Origin: a bacterium
GTDB lineage: Bacteria; Tectomicrobia; Entotheonellia; Entotheonellales; Entotheonellaceae
DNA length: 11,504 bases
Direction of reading: 5' to 3'
Assembly: GCA_027294925.1 (NCBI GenBank)
Contig: JAPULM010000128.1
Coordinates: 1-11,504, forward strand
Of this stretch, positions 1-6,729 are shown piece after piece. Below the pieces are notes generated by a model. The model did no database searches and had not been told where the DNA came from. It saw only the letters and a list, made by a program, of their open reading frames with translations. Made by a program: the position numbers and the translations under genes. Position 1 is the first letter of the stretch. Each line of letters starts with the position of its first letter.

Positions 1-22
1 TTCTGCGAGTGCTGATCGCCAT
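1..22 (-). CDS. 5' end of an unidentified gene running off the left edge
   Basis: Only the first seven codons are visible, reading MAISTRR from an ATG at 22 down to the window edge. The start is believable because a strong Shine-Dalgarno sequence, AAGGAG on the minus strand (29-34), lies six bases upstream. It follows menA on the same strand after 117 bp, so it could belong to the same transcription unit, but the gap is large and may contain its own promoter. The protein is too short to identify and no function is proposed. Confidence 0.5.
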
Positions 23-75
23 GTGAGGCTCCTTGTGGTGGTAAGAAATAGGAGAGAGGCCTCAGCATAGGCTAC

Positions 76-94
76 ACGAGGTGAGCCGCCTCGT
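76..94 (-). other. Hairpin-forming inverted repeat downstream of menA
   Basis: The arms ACGAGG (76-81) and CCTCGT (89-94) are perfect complements around a 7-base loop, 46 bp past the menA stop codon. A hairpin here could mark or protect the 3' end of the men transcript. No run of T follows it in the direction of menA transcription, so it is not a standard intrinsic terminator. The 117 bp between menA and the next start hold nothing else I recognise. Confidence 0.3.
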
Positions 95-139
95 CAAGGC
101 ACAGGACAGGGTGAGCGCATGCTGCCCCCACCTTGTGTG

Positions 140-1036
140 CTAGGCGGTCGGAAGCAAGGCAATCGCCAGCAACAGGCCAAACTGCAGGTGAAGCGTGGCC
201 GTACCCTGCATCGCTTGATGCAAGACAGCGCGTTCGCTGCCGCTTTGTACCATCTTTGCGGTTGCGATTCCGCGCGGTAACACCAGCAACGGTGCCAACC
301 AGATCCATGAGCCAACCCCACTCAGCACGAAGCCAACTATACTGGCGAACGCCATCACCAATAGCGAATTGTACAACCACACCACTGGACGACGCCCCCA
401 CAGGGTAACCAGGGTCTTTTTACCACTGTGGCGGTCCTCATCCGTATCACGTAGGTTGTTGACCACCAAGATAGCTGTAACGAGACATGCGACGGGTATT
501 GACACGCAAACCACTGTCCAATTTAGGGTCTGAGTCAAGACATAAAAACTGGATGTCACCATCACGGGTCCCATGAAGATAAACACAATCAGTTCGCCCA
601 ACGCCATATTCCCTAGAGGTTTAGGGCCTGCGCTATAACCATAAGCGACACCTAGACTGGCTAAACAAACCCCGATCAATGGCCATCCGGTACGTAAGAC
701 AAGATAAACCCCAATAAGCGTCGCTAGGGCAAAACAAGTCAATGCACCATAAAGTACCTGTCGCGAATTTAGCAGGCCAAGCGATATGACCTTATAGGGC
801 GCTAGAACTTTCTTCGTCTCGCCGCTATCCTGCCCATGATCGGCATACTCGTCGATTAAATTTGTCGCGCTCTGAAGCAGCAAAGAGCCAAGCAAAATAA
901 GCACAAACAACCCCCCGTTAAAAGGGCTGTATTGGCTGGCCAGGGCACTACCCACCACCACCGGAACCACTGAGGCGCTGAGTGAAAACGGGCGAATGGC
1001 CCAATACCAGGTATGGATGGTTTGTCGACCTATCAT
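140..1036 (-). CDS. menA: MenA, 1,4-dihydroxy-2-naphthoate prenyltransferase
   Basis: MenA is an integral inner-membrane UbiA-family enzyme that joins a polyprenyl diphosphate to 1,4-dihydroxy-2-naphthoate with loss of CO2, giving demethylmenaquinol. The 298-residue product has the two Asp-rich, Mg-diphosphate-binding motifs of the family: N59-x2-D62-x3-D66 followed by D70, and D197-x3-D201 in NNLRDTDEDRHSGKKTL. The rest is mostly hydrophobic helices, and the length is normal for MenA. I chose the ATG at 1036, which leaves 19 bp after the menB stop and has GAGAG five bases upstream. A TTG at 1084 would add 16 polar residues and overlap menB. It is probably translated from the same mRNA as menB and menG. 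MenA rather than UbiA is favoured by the second motif and by the menB and menG neighbours. Confidence 0.93.
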   Translation of the reverse strand: MIGRQTIHTWYWAIRPFSLSASVVPVVVGSALASQYSPFNGGLFVLILLGSLLLQSATNLIDEYADHGQDSGETKKVLAPYKVISLGLLNSRQVLYGALTCFALATLIGVYLVLRTGWPLIGVCLASLGVAYGYSAGPKPLGNMALGELIVFIFMGPVMVTSSFYVLTQTLNWTVVCVSIPVACLVTAILVVNNLRDTDEDRHSGKKTLVTLWGRRPVVWLYNSLLVMAFASIVGFVLSGVGSWIWLAPLLVLPRGIATAKMVQSGSERAVLHQAMQGTATLHLQFGLLLAIALLPTA

Positions 1037-1041
1037 CGTTG

Positions 1042-1046
1042 CTCTC
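1042..1046 (-). promoter_or_regulatory. Ribosome binding site that fixes the menA start
   Basis: GAGAG on the minus strand lies five bases before the ATG at 1036. The alternative TTG start at 1084 is inside menB, so this site supports the shorter MenA with its usual N-terminus (MIGRQTIHTWYWAIRP) entering the first membrane helix. Confidence 0.5.
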
Positions 1047-1055
1047 GGCCAGAAA

Positions 1056-1856
1056 TTACCACGGTGTGCCACGGTATTTTTCAAAATCCGGATTACGTTT
1101 CTCTAGAAACGCCAGACGACCCTCACGCGCTTCCTCATTCATATAAAAGAGGCTGGTGGCGCCGTGTGCGAGGGCCTGCAAGCCATACCCGTGATCGGTA
1201 TCGGCGTTAAATCCTGCTTTCATAAAGCGAATCGCGGTCGGGCTTTTAGCCAGAATTTTTTGGCACCAGACGTCCGTTTCAGCATCCAATTGGTCAGCTG
1301 GCACCACTTTATTGACCAACCCCATCTGATGGGCTTCTTGGGCACTGTATTGATCGCACAAATACCAGATCTCACGTGCTTTCTTTTCACCCACGATACG
1401 CGCCAGATACATGGCGCCAAAACCAGCGTCGAAACTCCCAACTTTTGGTCCGGTCTGTCCAAAGATGGCGCGATCCGAGGCGAGCGTCAAATCACAAATC
1501 ACATGCAACACATGGCCGCCGCCAATAGCGTACCCATCCACTTTCGCAATGACGGGTTTAGGGATCTCTCGAATCGCTCGGTGTAGGTTTCGCACCTGTA
1601 AACGGGGCTTACCGCTTTCGTCCTCATAACCGCCGTGTCCCCGCACCTTTTGATCGCCGCCACTACAAAAGTTGCCTTGCTCACCGGTCAACACCACCAC
1701 ACCAATCGCATCATCATACCACGCATCATTGAAAGCATCGATCATCTCATCAACCGTTCGTGGTCGGAAGGCATTCAGAACTTGTGGTCGGTTAAGACTA
1801 ATGGTCGCGACCCCATGCTGTTTAGTATAGATAATATCCTGAGGTGTCTGAGCCAT
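1056..1856 (-). CDS. menB: MenB, 1,4-dihydroxy-2-naphthoyl-CoA synthase
   Basis: MenB is a cytoplasmic crotonase-fold enzyme that closes the second ring of menaquinone by Dieckmann condensation of o-succinylbenzoyl-CoA to 1,4-dihydroxy-2-naphthoyl-CoA. The 266-residue protein follows the family closely: [11 protein letters not shown] (63-73), GGY with Tyr77, [12 protein letters not shown] (108-119) at the oxyanion hole, [10 protein letters not shown] (134-143) and LFYMNEE (236-242) with the C-terminal tyrosine. Gly135 in QTG is the mark of the bicarbonate-dependent type; the other type has an acidic residue elsewhere. BadI-type ring hydrolases are close relatives, but [15 protein letters not shown] and the FYM tail fit MenB better. 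The ATG has a strong AGGAGAG four bases upstream. The gene lies 17 bp after menG and 19 bp before menA, consistent with an operon. Confidence 0.95.
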   Translation of the reverse strand: MAQTPQDIIYTKQHGVATISLNRPQVLNAFRPRTVDEMIDAFNDAWYDDAIGVVVLTGEQGNFCSGGDQKVRGHGGYEDESGKPRLQVRNLHRAIREIPKPVIAKVDGYAIGGGHVLHVICDLTLASDRAIFGQTGPKVGSFDAGFGAMYLARIVGEKKAREIWYLCDQYSAQEAHQMGLVNKVVPADQLDAETDVWCQKILAKSPTAIRFMKAGFNADTDHGYGLQALAHGATSLFYMNEEAREGRLAFLEKRNPDFEKYRGTPW

Positions 1857-1873
1857 CGAACTCTCCTAATCAA

Positions 1874-2566
1874 TCAAGTTGAACGAGTCGCCATATAGAG
1901 ATAAACGATGCCACCGATCAACGGTTCGGCACATACATTACGAAAAGATTGCTCGGCCATATGATGGGCAAATTTTTCGCCAGCCGGAAAAACGGCCGCA
2001 GTTGTCGGTAAATACGTGTAAGCGGCTCGATTCCGCGATACAAAACCGCCGATGCACGGCATAAGGTGCCTCGCATAGAAACCATACAGGGGGCCTAAAA
2101 TGGGGCCATGCGGTTGACCAAATTCCAATACAACCGCAACCCCACCAGGCTTTAGAACCCGGTGCATTTCCCGCAGCGCAGTGACCAAACAATCCACATT
2201 TCGTAGACCAAATGCAACACAGACACAGTCAAATGCAGCATTTGTGAACGGCAGCCGCTGGGCATCAGCAAGCGCAAAGGTAAGAGCTGTCTGGCGTTGT
2301 TTGGCTTTGCGGATGCCGTAAGTCAGCATCGCGTCACAAAAATCAGTCGCAACAATCTGGCTGTTGCTGCCTAGACACTTGCCGTAAGCAAGCGCCAGAT
2401 CAGCTGTTCCACTACATAGATCCAGCACCCTTGCGCCTGGGCGCAAATTCGAACGGACGACCGCATAACGACGCCAACGATGATGCAAGCCCAAGCTCAG
2501 AATGCTGTTCAGGCTGTCGTAATGCCGAGCGATGGCGGCAAACATCTGATTAACAGCCTGACTCAT
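1874..2566 (-). CDS. menG: MenG/UbiE, demethylmenaquinone C-methyltransferase
   Basis: This class I SAM-dependent methyltransferase adds the ring methyl group to demethylmenaquinol; in bacteria that also make ubiquinone the same enzyme (UbiE) serves both pathways. The 230 residues show the family's N-terminal signature (MFAAIARHYDSLNSILSLGLHHRWRR, within 8-33), SAM motif I VLDLCSGTADLAL (47-59), the acidic ATDF (73-76), the diagnostic FGLRNV (119-124), VLEFGQP (146-152) and the AAYTYLPTTAAVFP region (181-194). Motif I has Ala where the family usually has the last Gly of GTGD. I prefer the ATG at 2566, which has AGGA ten bases upstream and gives the normal N-terminus; the in-frame ATG at 2587 adds seven residues and lacks a ribosome binding site. 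It is the first of three closely packed men genes and lies 65 bp after the Rieske oxygenase. Confidence 0.9.
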   Translation of the reverse strand: MSQAVNQMFAAIARHYDSLNSILSLGLHHRWRRYAVVRSNLRPGARVLDLCSGTADLALAYGKCLGSNSQIVATDFCDAMLTYGIRKAKQRQTALTFALADAQRLPFTNAAFDCVCVAFGLRNVDCLVTALREMHRVLKPGGVAVVLEFGQPHGPILGPLYGFYARHLMPCIGGFVSRNRAAYTYLPTTAAVFPAGEKFAHHMAEQSFRNVCAEPLIGGIVYLYMATRST

Positions 2567-2631
2567 GATCGATAAATCCTGCACCATGATGATTGACGTT
2601 CAACAGGCTCTCCGATGGCACCCGGCGCGGC

Positions 2632-3939
2632 TTACCGCTGATCGACCACCAGGTGCGCCTGCGCCCCTTCCATCCACGGTGTGTCTTTTGAGAGCAGCAC
2701 AGAGACAGGACGAATGGCGAAAGAGGCCGGCTCAATCCCAGGCGGTGGAACGCCCTGTTCCTTAAGCGCCGTAGCCGCGTCGAGCAGACAGTCACGGACC
2801 CGGATAATCCCTATATCGGCCCGCCCCAGGCGTTCCTGAGTGCGGTCGAAGATGGGTTGCTGGCTCTCGGTAATCGCCTTGTCCTGTGCACCCACCCCTG
2901 GAACGCCAAAGAGCTTTCGGGTCTGATGCGCTTGCCAATCCATCTCGTAATCGTTCTGCCGATCGGCCAGCGGCCGGATGTTGCCGTACGGCACATTGGT
3001 CGCCGGGGCGTAATCCATGATATGAATGCTAAGGCCGGCATGCATCGCAGCCAGCTCATCCTCGCTCAAGTCGCGGGTCGGCTGCCACGAGACACACCAG
3101 TTGATCACCGTTTCATCATCAACGGGGACAAAGATGTGCGTGTGCAGAACAGGATCAGCCTTAGGATCGGTGGGCGGCATGGTGTGAAACGGCATGTGGA
3201 ACTGGGTAATCCGCCAGTAGTACTGTCCTTCATTGGCGTCTCGACGGGCGCCGATCAAGACGCCATAGTCCGTATCCACGACCTCCAGGTCGGGCGCGCG
3301 GGCAAGCTGAACGGCGAGTGCAAAACCGGCAGCAGCTTTATCGAGGTCGTTTCGCAAGTCGTCATCACTCGCATTGACCACGCCGTGTAGGAACGAGATA
3401 TGAGCCGGATCGATGCCGCCTTCAAGGGCCTGGAGATAGTTGCATTCCTGGTAAAATTTGGACACAAAACGTTGCCCTTTAGACACCATGGCCCACTCCA
3501 GGTCGGGCAGTCCTGGCGGTGAGTCGGAGGGTCCCATGTAGGTCCAAACCACGCCGCCACGTTCGGCGCAAGGATAGGCAGGGTGGCGAACCTTGTCCTG
3601 GAAATTACTCTCCGGCGGCTCGTTAGGCATATCCTGACACTGACCATCCAGGCCATACTTCCAGCCGTGATACACGCAGCGCAAACCCGATGCCTCATTG
3701 CGCCCGAAGTAGAGTGAGGCCCGCCGGTGGGAGCAGAATTCGCCGATCAGGCCGACCTGGCCTTTCTCGGTCCGAAAGGCGACCAGATCTTCGCCCAGGA
3801 GCTTGACCCGTTTGACTCGCCCACCGGCTTCAAGTTCTGACGACAGCAATACCGGCAGCCAGTATTGCCGCATCAACGCACCCATAGGCGTCCCAGGTCC
3901 CACTCGAGTTAACAACTCATTCGCTTCTGCACTTAACAT
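2632..3939 (-). CDS. Rieske non-heme iron oxygenase, phthalate-dioxygenase-like
   Basis: This 435-residue protein is the oxygenase (alpha) component of a Rieske ring-hydroxylating system, which uses O2 and electrons from a reductase to hydroxylate or demethylate an aromatic or similar ring. The Rieske [2Fe-2S] ligands are C69-S-H71 and C88-V-Y-H91, and the catalytic iron site is D177-x2-H180-x4-H185 in GGIDPAHISFLHG. The C-terminal stretch with QDKAITESQ (352-360) followed by DRTQERLGRADIGIIRVRD (365-383) resembles the phthalate 4,5-dioxygenase type, which usually has no beta subunit. No reductase or ferredoxin gene is visible in the window. The ATG at 3939 has GGGAGAAG a few bases upstream, and a candidate promoter lies just beyond. 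It is the first minus-strand gene ahead of menG-menB-menA, which raises the possibility of a quinone-related substrate. That is inference only. Confidence 0.9.
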   Translation of the reverse strand: MLSAEANELLTRVGPGTPMGALMRQYWLPVLLSSELEAGGRVKRVKLLGEDLVAFRTEKGQVGLIGEFCSHRRASLYFGRNEASGLRCVYHGWKYGLDGQCQDMPNEPPESNFQDKVRHPAYPCAERGGVVWTYMGPSDSPPGLPDLEWAMVSKGQRFVSKFYQECNYLQALEGGIDPAHISFLHGVVNASDDDLRNDLDKAAAGFALAVQLARAPDLEVVDTDYGVLIGARRDANEGQYYWRITQFHMPFHTMPPTDPKADPVLHTHIFVPVDDETVINWCVSWQPTRDLSEDELAAMHAGLSIHIMDYAPATNVPYGNIRPLADRQNDYEMDWQAHQTRKLFGVPGVGAQDKAITESQQPIFDRTQERLGRADIGIIRVRDCLLDAATALKEQGVPPPGIEPASFAIRPVSVLLSKDTPWMEGAQAHLVVDQR

Positions 3940-3987
3940 CGCACTTCTCCCCCGACAAGAAAAACCTGAACCTTCATCTTGCGTTGC

Positions 3988-4017
3988 ACTATACCCTTGT
4001 CTTCAACATGGTGTCCA
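3988..4017 (-). promoter_or_regulatory. Candidate sigma-70 promoter for the Rieske-men genes
   Basis: Read on the minus strand, TGGACA (4012-4017) and TATAGT (3988-3993) each match five of six consensus bases and are separated by 18 bp. Transcription would begin near 3980, leaving a leader of about 40 bases before the Rieske ATG at 3939. This is pattern matching by eye, without experimental support. Confidence 0.4.
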
Positions 4018-4066
4018 TCATTATCGGGCAAAAAACCCCATCATGCTCCCTTCAGATTATGTTATG

Positions 4067-4084
4067 ATAGCCTTATATAGCTAT
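4067..4084. repeat. Short inverted repeat upstream of the Rieske promoter
   Basis: ATAGC (4067-4071) and GCTAT (4080-4084) form a dyad with an 8-bp A/T-rich centre, about 50 bp upstream of the candidate -35 box. Size and position would suit a regulator site, but arms this short occur often by chance. Confidence 0.2.
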
Positions 4085-4131
4085 TCCAGGGCGTGAGAGG
4101 AAAAGAAGAGAAGTTATGCACTGGATCAGTT

Positions 4132-4437
4132 CGGAGCACGGACAACCTTGCGGCAGCCGCGGCGGAGGTGGAGAGCCTTGGCGTCAAGGCCCTGCCGGTC
4201 GGTTGTGAGGTAACCGACCCCGCACAAGTGGCAGCAACCGTCGGACAGGCCTGGGAGACGTTTGGCCGAGTCGATATCCTAGTTAACAATGCGGACGTCA
4301 TCGCTGAGGCTGGTGTGACGTCTGAGCGACCGACGAACTCTTCGCGCAGACCATCGCAACGAATGTGAACGGGCTTTTCAGTTTTTGCCGCGAGGTTGGA
4401 GCATGTCAACTGGCCGACGGCGGCGGTGGTTCGATTA
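4132..4437 (+). pseudogene. Remnant of a short-chain dehydrogenase/reductase
   Basis: This is the middle of an SDR (3-oxoacyl-ACP reductase-like) gene and not a working one. In the first frame it reads RSTDNLAAAAAEVESLG, then GCEVTDPAQVAATV (normally CDVTD) and FGRVDILVNNADVI, where the conserved NNAG has become NNAD. Near 4305-4326 the homology moves to another frame, which continues TDELFAQTIATNVNGLF and FCREVGACQLADGGGGSI. The N-terminal TGxxxGxG cofactor motif and the catalytic Ser-Tyr-Lys region are both missing, so the fragment covers only about residues 40-140 of a 250-residue family. The open frame beginning at 4093 therefore should not be annotated as a gene. It lies between the Rieske gene and the deacetylase, and may be what remains of a dehydrogenase that once worked with them. 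Confidence 0.8.
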
Positions 4438-4518
4438 GAGAATGTGCTTCAAACGGTGAAGAAGTTACACACGGGAACCAACACGGGCAAACTGATGATC
4501 TGTGTGAAGGACGTCTAA
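4438..4518 (+). pseudogene. C-terminal remnant of a probable medium-chain dehydrogenase
   Basis: Directly after the SDR remnant, in the +1 frame, 26 codons end at a TAA (4516-4518). They begin ENVLQTVKK and continue LHTGTNTGKLMICVKDV. This resembles the last strand of zinc-type medium-chain alcohol dehydrogenases and quinone oxidoreductases, which often end with a Gly-Lys-(Leu/Val)-(Met/Val)-(Ile/Leu) motif. There is no room for the rest of such a protein, so it is a 3' fragment joined to the SDR fragment by an old deletion. Assignment rests on a short stretch and is tentative. Confidence 0.5.
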
Positions 4519-4520
4519 CC

Positions 4521-4550
4521 CGGAGCATTCATGAATTCTAGGATGCTCCG
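4521..4550. repeat. Perfect 8-bp inverted repeat after the dehydrogenase remnant
   Basis: CGGAGCAT (4521-4528) and ATGCTCCG (4543-4550) are exact complements around a 14-base spacer and begin two bases past the stop codon of the remnant. In RNA this would be a stable stem-loop, perhaps the old gene's 3' hairpin. No T-run follows on the plus strand, so an intrinsic terminator is unlikely. A relic of a mobile-element end is another possibility. Confidence 0.45.
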
Positions 4551-4596
4551 ATCAATACTGAGCTGCGCAGTTTTTAGGCTGTTAGGACCAGCGGGA

Positions 4597-4614
4597 GCAT
4601 ATAAACAGATATGC
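4597..4614. repeat. Inverted repeat GCATAT-N6-ATATGC
   Basis: Two perfect 6-bp arms separated by AAACAG make an 18-bp dyad, the size of a typical binding site for a dimeric repressor. It lies 155 bp before the deacetylase start and about 90 bp before its candidate -35 box. Confidence 0.3.
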
Positions 4615-4652
4615 AAGGAACCACACATCAATGATTCCTCTTTTGCCACGCC

Positions 4653-4680
4653 CCAATCAAAAGGATCATGGTTAGATTGG
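4653..4680. repeat. Inverted repeat CCAATC-N16-GATTGG
   Basis: The arms CCAATC (4653-4658) and GATTGG (4675-4680) are 22 bp apart centre to centre, about two DNA turns. The right arm overlaps the small palindrome ATTGGCAAT (4677-4685). The group ends about 15 bp before the candidate -35 box of the deacetylase gene, a natural place for an activator. No regulator gene is adjacent, so the partner is unknown. Confidence 0.3.
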
Positions 4681-4700
4681 CAATAAGGCTAAAGAGAGTA

Positions 4701-4728
4701 TTGCAAGCCGCTGGAAGGTAGATTTAAT
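4701..4728 (+). promoter_or_regulatory. Candidate promoter for the deacetylase-like gene
   Basis: TTGCAA (4701-4706, four of six consensus bases) and TTTAAT (4723-4728, five of six) are spaced by 16 bp. Transcription would start near 4735, leaving a leader of about 34 bases. The weak -35 would fit a promoter needing an activator, possibly acting at the dyads just upstream. Confidence 0.3.
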
Positions 4729-4768
4729 TATGGCCTAACGGGAGACATCATCTTTAGAGGAGAACATC

Positions 4769-5728
4769 ATGCAACAGGATCATTCGGAGAGTACCTCGGC
4801 AACTGCAACGGTTGAAGGGGCGCTCGCCGGTCTTGGGCCCGACGCCTCATGGCGTTGGCCGGAAGATCGTTGGCAGCAAGTGGTTAACAAAGTTCGGGCA
4901 GGGCGCCGGCTTAAACCCGAGCTGTGGCCGCAGGACGCCCAAGTCGCGGTGGCCCTGTCATTCGATGTCGACCAGGAGACCTCCACCTTGAGGGACGGAA
5001 AATCCTCGCCTGCTCTGCTTGCCCAGGGTGAATACGGCTCACGAGCCGGAATGCCCCGCATTCTCAAATTTCTCGAACGCTACGGGATTCCAGCTAGCTT
5101 TTACGTCCCGGCGGTGGCAGCCCTCCTACATCCTGATGATGTACGAGACGCTGCTGCTGCCGGTCATGAGGTGGGCTTGCATGGCTGGATACATGAACGT
5201 AACAGTAATTTGTCTGCGGACGACGAGCGTGACCTGAGCTACCGTGCAGCTGAAGTCTTACAAAAGATAGCGGGCAAGCCCCCTGTTGGTCTGCGTACAC
5301 CCTCTTGGGATTTTAGCGCTGCAACGCTCCGTATCATGCGGGAAATGGGCTTGCTATATGACTCGTCGCTGATGGGCGATGATGAGTGTTACGAATTGGT
5401 AGAAGATGGCGAACCTACCGGAATCGTCGAATTACCGGTTGAATGGATCAAAGATGATTACCCCTATTTCGGCATGGACCGTCTGTCCGGCGTGCGCCCA
5501 CACACTGCCCCTTCGCTGGTCGGCGAGGTCTGGCGCCGCGAGTTCGACGGCGCTTATGCCGAACGGGGTTTGTTTCTTCTCACCATGCATCCGCATATTG
5601 TCGGCCATCGTTCACGCATGAGTGTGCTGGATGAACTGATTCAATATATTAATTCGCACCCAGGGGTTTGGTTCGCTACCCATGAGCAAGTAGCGCGTTA
5701 TGTAAAAGACGCAGCGGGCATGGTTTAA
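4769..5728 (+). CDS. CE4/NodB-type polysaccharide deacetylase-like hydrolase (HpPgdA-like)
   Basis: This 319-residue protein belongs to the carbohydrate esterase 4 (NodB homology) superfamily, metal-dependent amide hydrolases. Visible motifs are the acidic FDVDQE (65-70), the metal-binding H138-x3-H142 in HGWIHE, RTPSWDFS (176-183) and MHPHIVGH (273-280). The HGWxHE, RTPSWDFS and MHPHxxGH forms point to the subgroup around Helicobacter PgdA and PuuE-type allantoinases, whose members include cyclic-amide hydrolases as well as deacetylases. There is no signal peptide or membrane anchor; the polar N-terminus and about 60-residue lead suggest a cytoplasmic enzyme, which argues against a cell-wall substrate. 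The start at 4769 has GAGGAG six bases upstream. The gene converges with the molybdenum hydroxylase operon, only 5 bp separating the stop codons. A role in hydrolysing an amide or imide made by a neighbouring oxygenase is plausible but unproven. Confidence 0.85.
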   Translation: MQQDHSESTSATATVEGALAGLGPDASWRWPEDRWQQVVNKVRAGRRLKPELWPQDAQVAVALSFDVDQETSTLRDGKSSPALLAQGEYGSRAGMPRILKFLERYGIPASFYVPAVAALLHPDDVRDAAAAGHEVGLHGWIHERNSNLSADDERDLSYRAAEVLQKIAGKPPVGLRTPSWDFSAATLRIMREMGLLYDSSLMGDDECYELVEDGEPTGIVELPVEWIKDDYPYFGMDRLSGVRPHTAPSLVGEVWRREFDGAYAERGLFLLTMHPHIVGHRSRMSVLDELIQYINSHPGVWFATHEQVARYVKDAAGMV

Positions 5729-5733
5729 AACGC

Positions 5734-6729
5734 TTAAGTCCCTTGCAACGACGAAGCGACGGTCATAATCGCACGGGCAATAAGCGTACGAGCGATCTCT
5801 AATTTGAACCCATTGTGGGCGAGAGGTTGCGCACCTGCAAGCGCAATCTGGCTTGCTTCAGCAGCATGCTGTGGTGTTGCCGGTTGGCCTTGCAAGACCG
5901 CCTCCGCATCGGCGCTTCGCCATGGGACGGGAGCAACCCCGCCCAGCACGATACGAGGATGCTGAATTTGCTCACCGCTCAGCGCAAATCCAACCGCCAC
6001 GCTGACCAGCGGAAAATCACCCGCCGCGCGCTCACGCGCTTTAACATAAATCCCCTGCCAACCAGGCTTAGAAGCTGGCAGGATCACGGCGGTCAAAACT
6101 TCTCCAGGCTGTAAGACATTTTCACGTTGGACATCTTGCTCCGGACCGCTGAAAAATTGTTCAACCGGTATCGATCTGCTACCGGTTAAGTTAGCAATCG
6201 TAACTTCTGCCTCAAGTGCCATAAGCGGCGGGGCAAGATCTGAAGCATGGACGCTATAGCAGTCAGGCCCTCCCATAACAGATAAATAGGCCTGGAACGG
6301 GCTATCGACAGCCGGACAGTGGTCACCACCCTTTTTTAGACACGGCGTTAAGGCATGACGGTAATACATGCAGCGGGGCCGTTGACACAAATTCCCTCCC
6401 AGAGTGCCCTGATTACGTATCTCCGGGGTGGCCACCCCGCGCGCGGCTTCAGCGAGAATACCATATGTCGCCAAAATACGGCTATCGTGCTCAAGCTCAT
6501 CCAAGGTAACCAAAGCACCTAACCTGAGCCCGGCGCCTTCAGTTTGGATGTGACGTAGGCTTGTAACTCCAGCCAAGCTCACCAATTGATCATACGCAAC
6601 GATTTGCTCTTTCAGTTCACCCAGCAAATCGCTGCCGCCAGCGATTAAGCGGCTATGGCCATTACTAAGGCTCAATTGGTGCATGACCTCATCGAGGCTA
6701 TTCGGTTCAATAAAGGTAAACGGTTTCAT
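5734..6729 (-). CDS. FAD-binding subunit of a xanthine dehydrogenase-family hydroxylase
   Basis: This is the medium (CoxM/HcrB/PaoB-like) subunit, which passes electrons between the iron-sulfur subunit and an external acceptor through FAD. The 331-residue protein has the FAD-binding AGGSDLLG (30-37) and the second FAD motif IRNQGTLGGNL (104-114). Next comes a cysteine-rich insert, with C115, C120, C130, C138 and C157 in QRPRCMYYR, PCLKKGGDHC and GPDCYSVHASD. In 4-hydroxybenzoyl-CoA reductase and E. coli PaoB, four cysteines in this position hold an additional [4Fe-4S] cluster, so this subunit likely carries one. It is the last gene of the operon; its ATG overlaps the stop of the catalytic subunit by ATGA, with AAGGAAG upstream. 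The exact substrate is unknown. Confidence 0.93.
   Translation of the reverse strand: MKPFTFIEPNSLDEVMHQLSLSNGHSRLIAGGSDLLGELKEQIVAYDQLVSLAGVTSLRHIQTEGAGLRLGALVTLDELEHDSRILATYGILAEAARGVATPEIRNQGTLGGNLCQRPRCMYYRHALTPCLKKGGDHCPAVDSPFQAYLSVMGGPDCYSVHASDLAPPLMALEAEVTIANLTGSRSIPVEQFFSGPEQDVQRENVLQPGEVLTAVILPASKPGWQGIYVKARERAAGDFPLVSVAVGFALSGEQIQHPRIVLGGVAPVPWRSADAEAVLQGQPATPQHAAEASQIALAGAQPLAHNGFKLEIARTLIARAIMTVASSLQGT

Noticed and set aside
1037..1084. TTG start for MenA, overlapping menB
   Set aside because: It would add 16 non-conserved polar residues and overlap menB, while the ATG at 1036 has its own ribosome binding site and the normal N-terminus.
1164..1586. 140-residue plus-strand open frame inside menB
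   Set aside because: It lies opposite a highly conserved MenB and its translation resembles no family; it is a shadow of the codon pattern.
1056..1856. BadI-type 2-ketocyclohexanecarboxyl-CoA hydrolase instead of MenB
   Set aside because: The proteins are related, but [15 protein letters not shown] and LFYM match MenB, and menA and menG flank it.
2857..3390. 177-residue plus-strand open frame inside the Rieske gene
   Set aside because: It is antisense to a clear Rieske oxygenase with all metal ligands, has no recognisable motif and no convincing ribosome binding site.
4025..4038. GGGCAAAAAACCCC as an intrinsic terminator
   Set aside because: The stem is only three to four base pairs with the A/T run in the loop, not after the stem.
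4093..4368. 91-residue open frame as an intact small gene
   Set aside because: Its conserved part is the middle of an SDR whose continuation is in another frame, and its first 13 codons have no SDR homology. It is a pseudogene fragment.
4769..5728. Classical secreted peptidoglycan or chitin deacetylase
   Set aside because: No signal peptide or membrane anchor is visible, and the motifs fit the HpPgdA/PuuE-like subgroup better. The broader CE4 label is kept.
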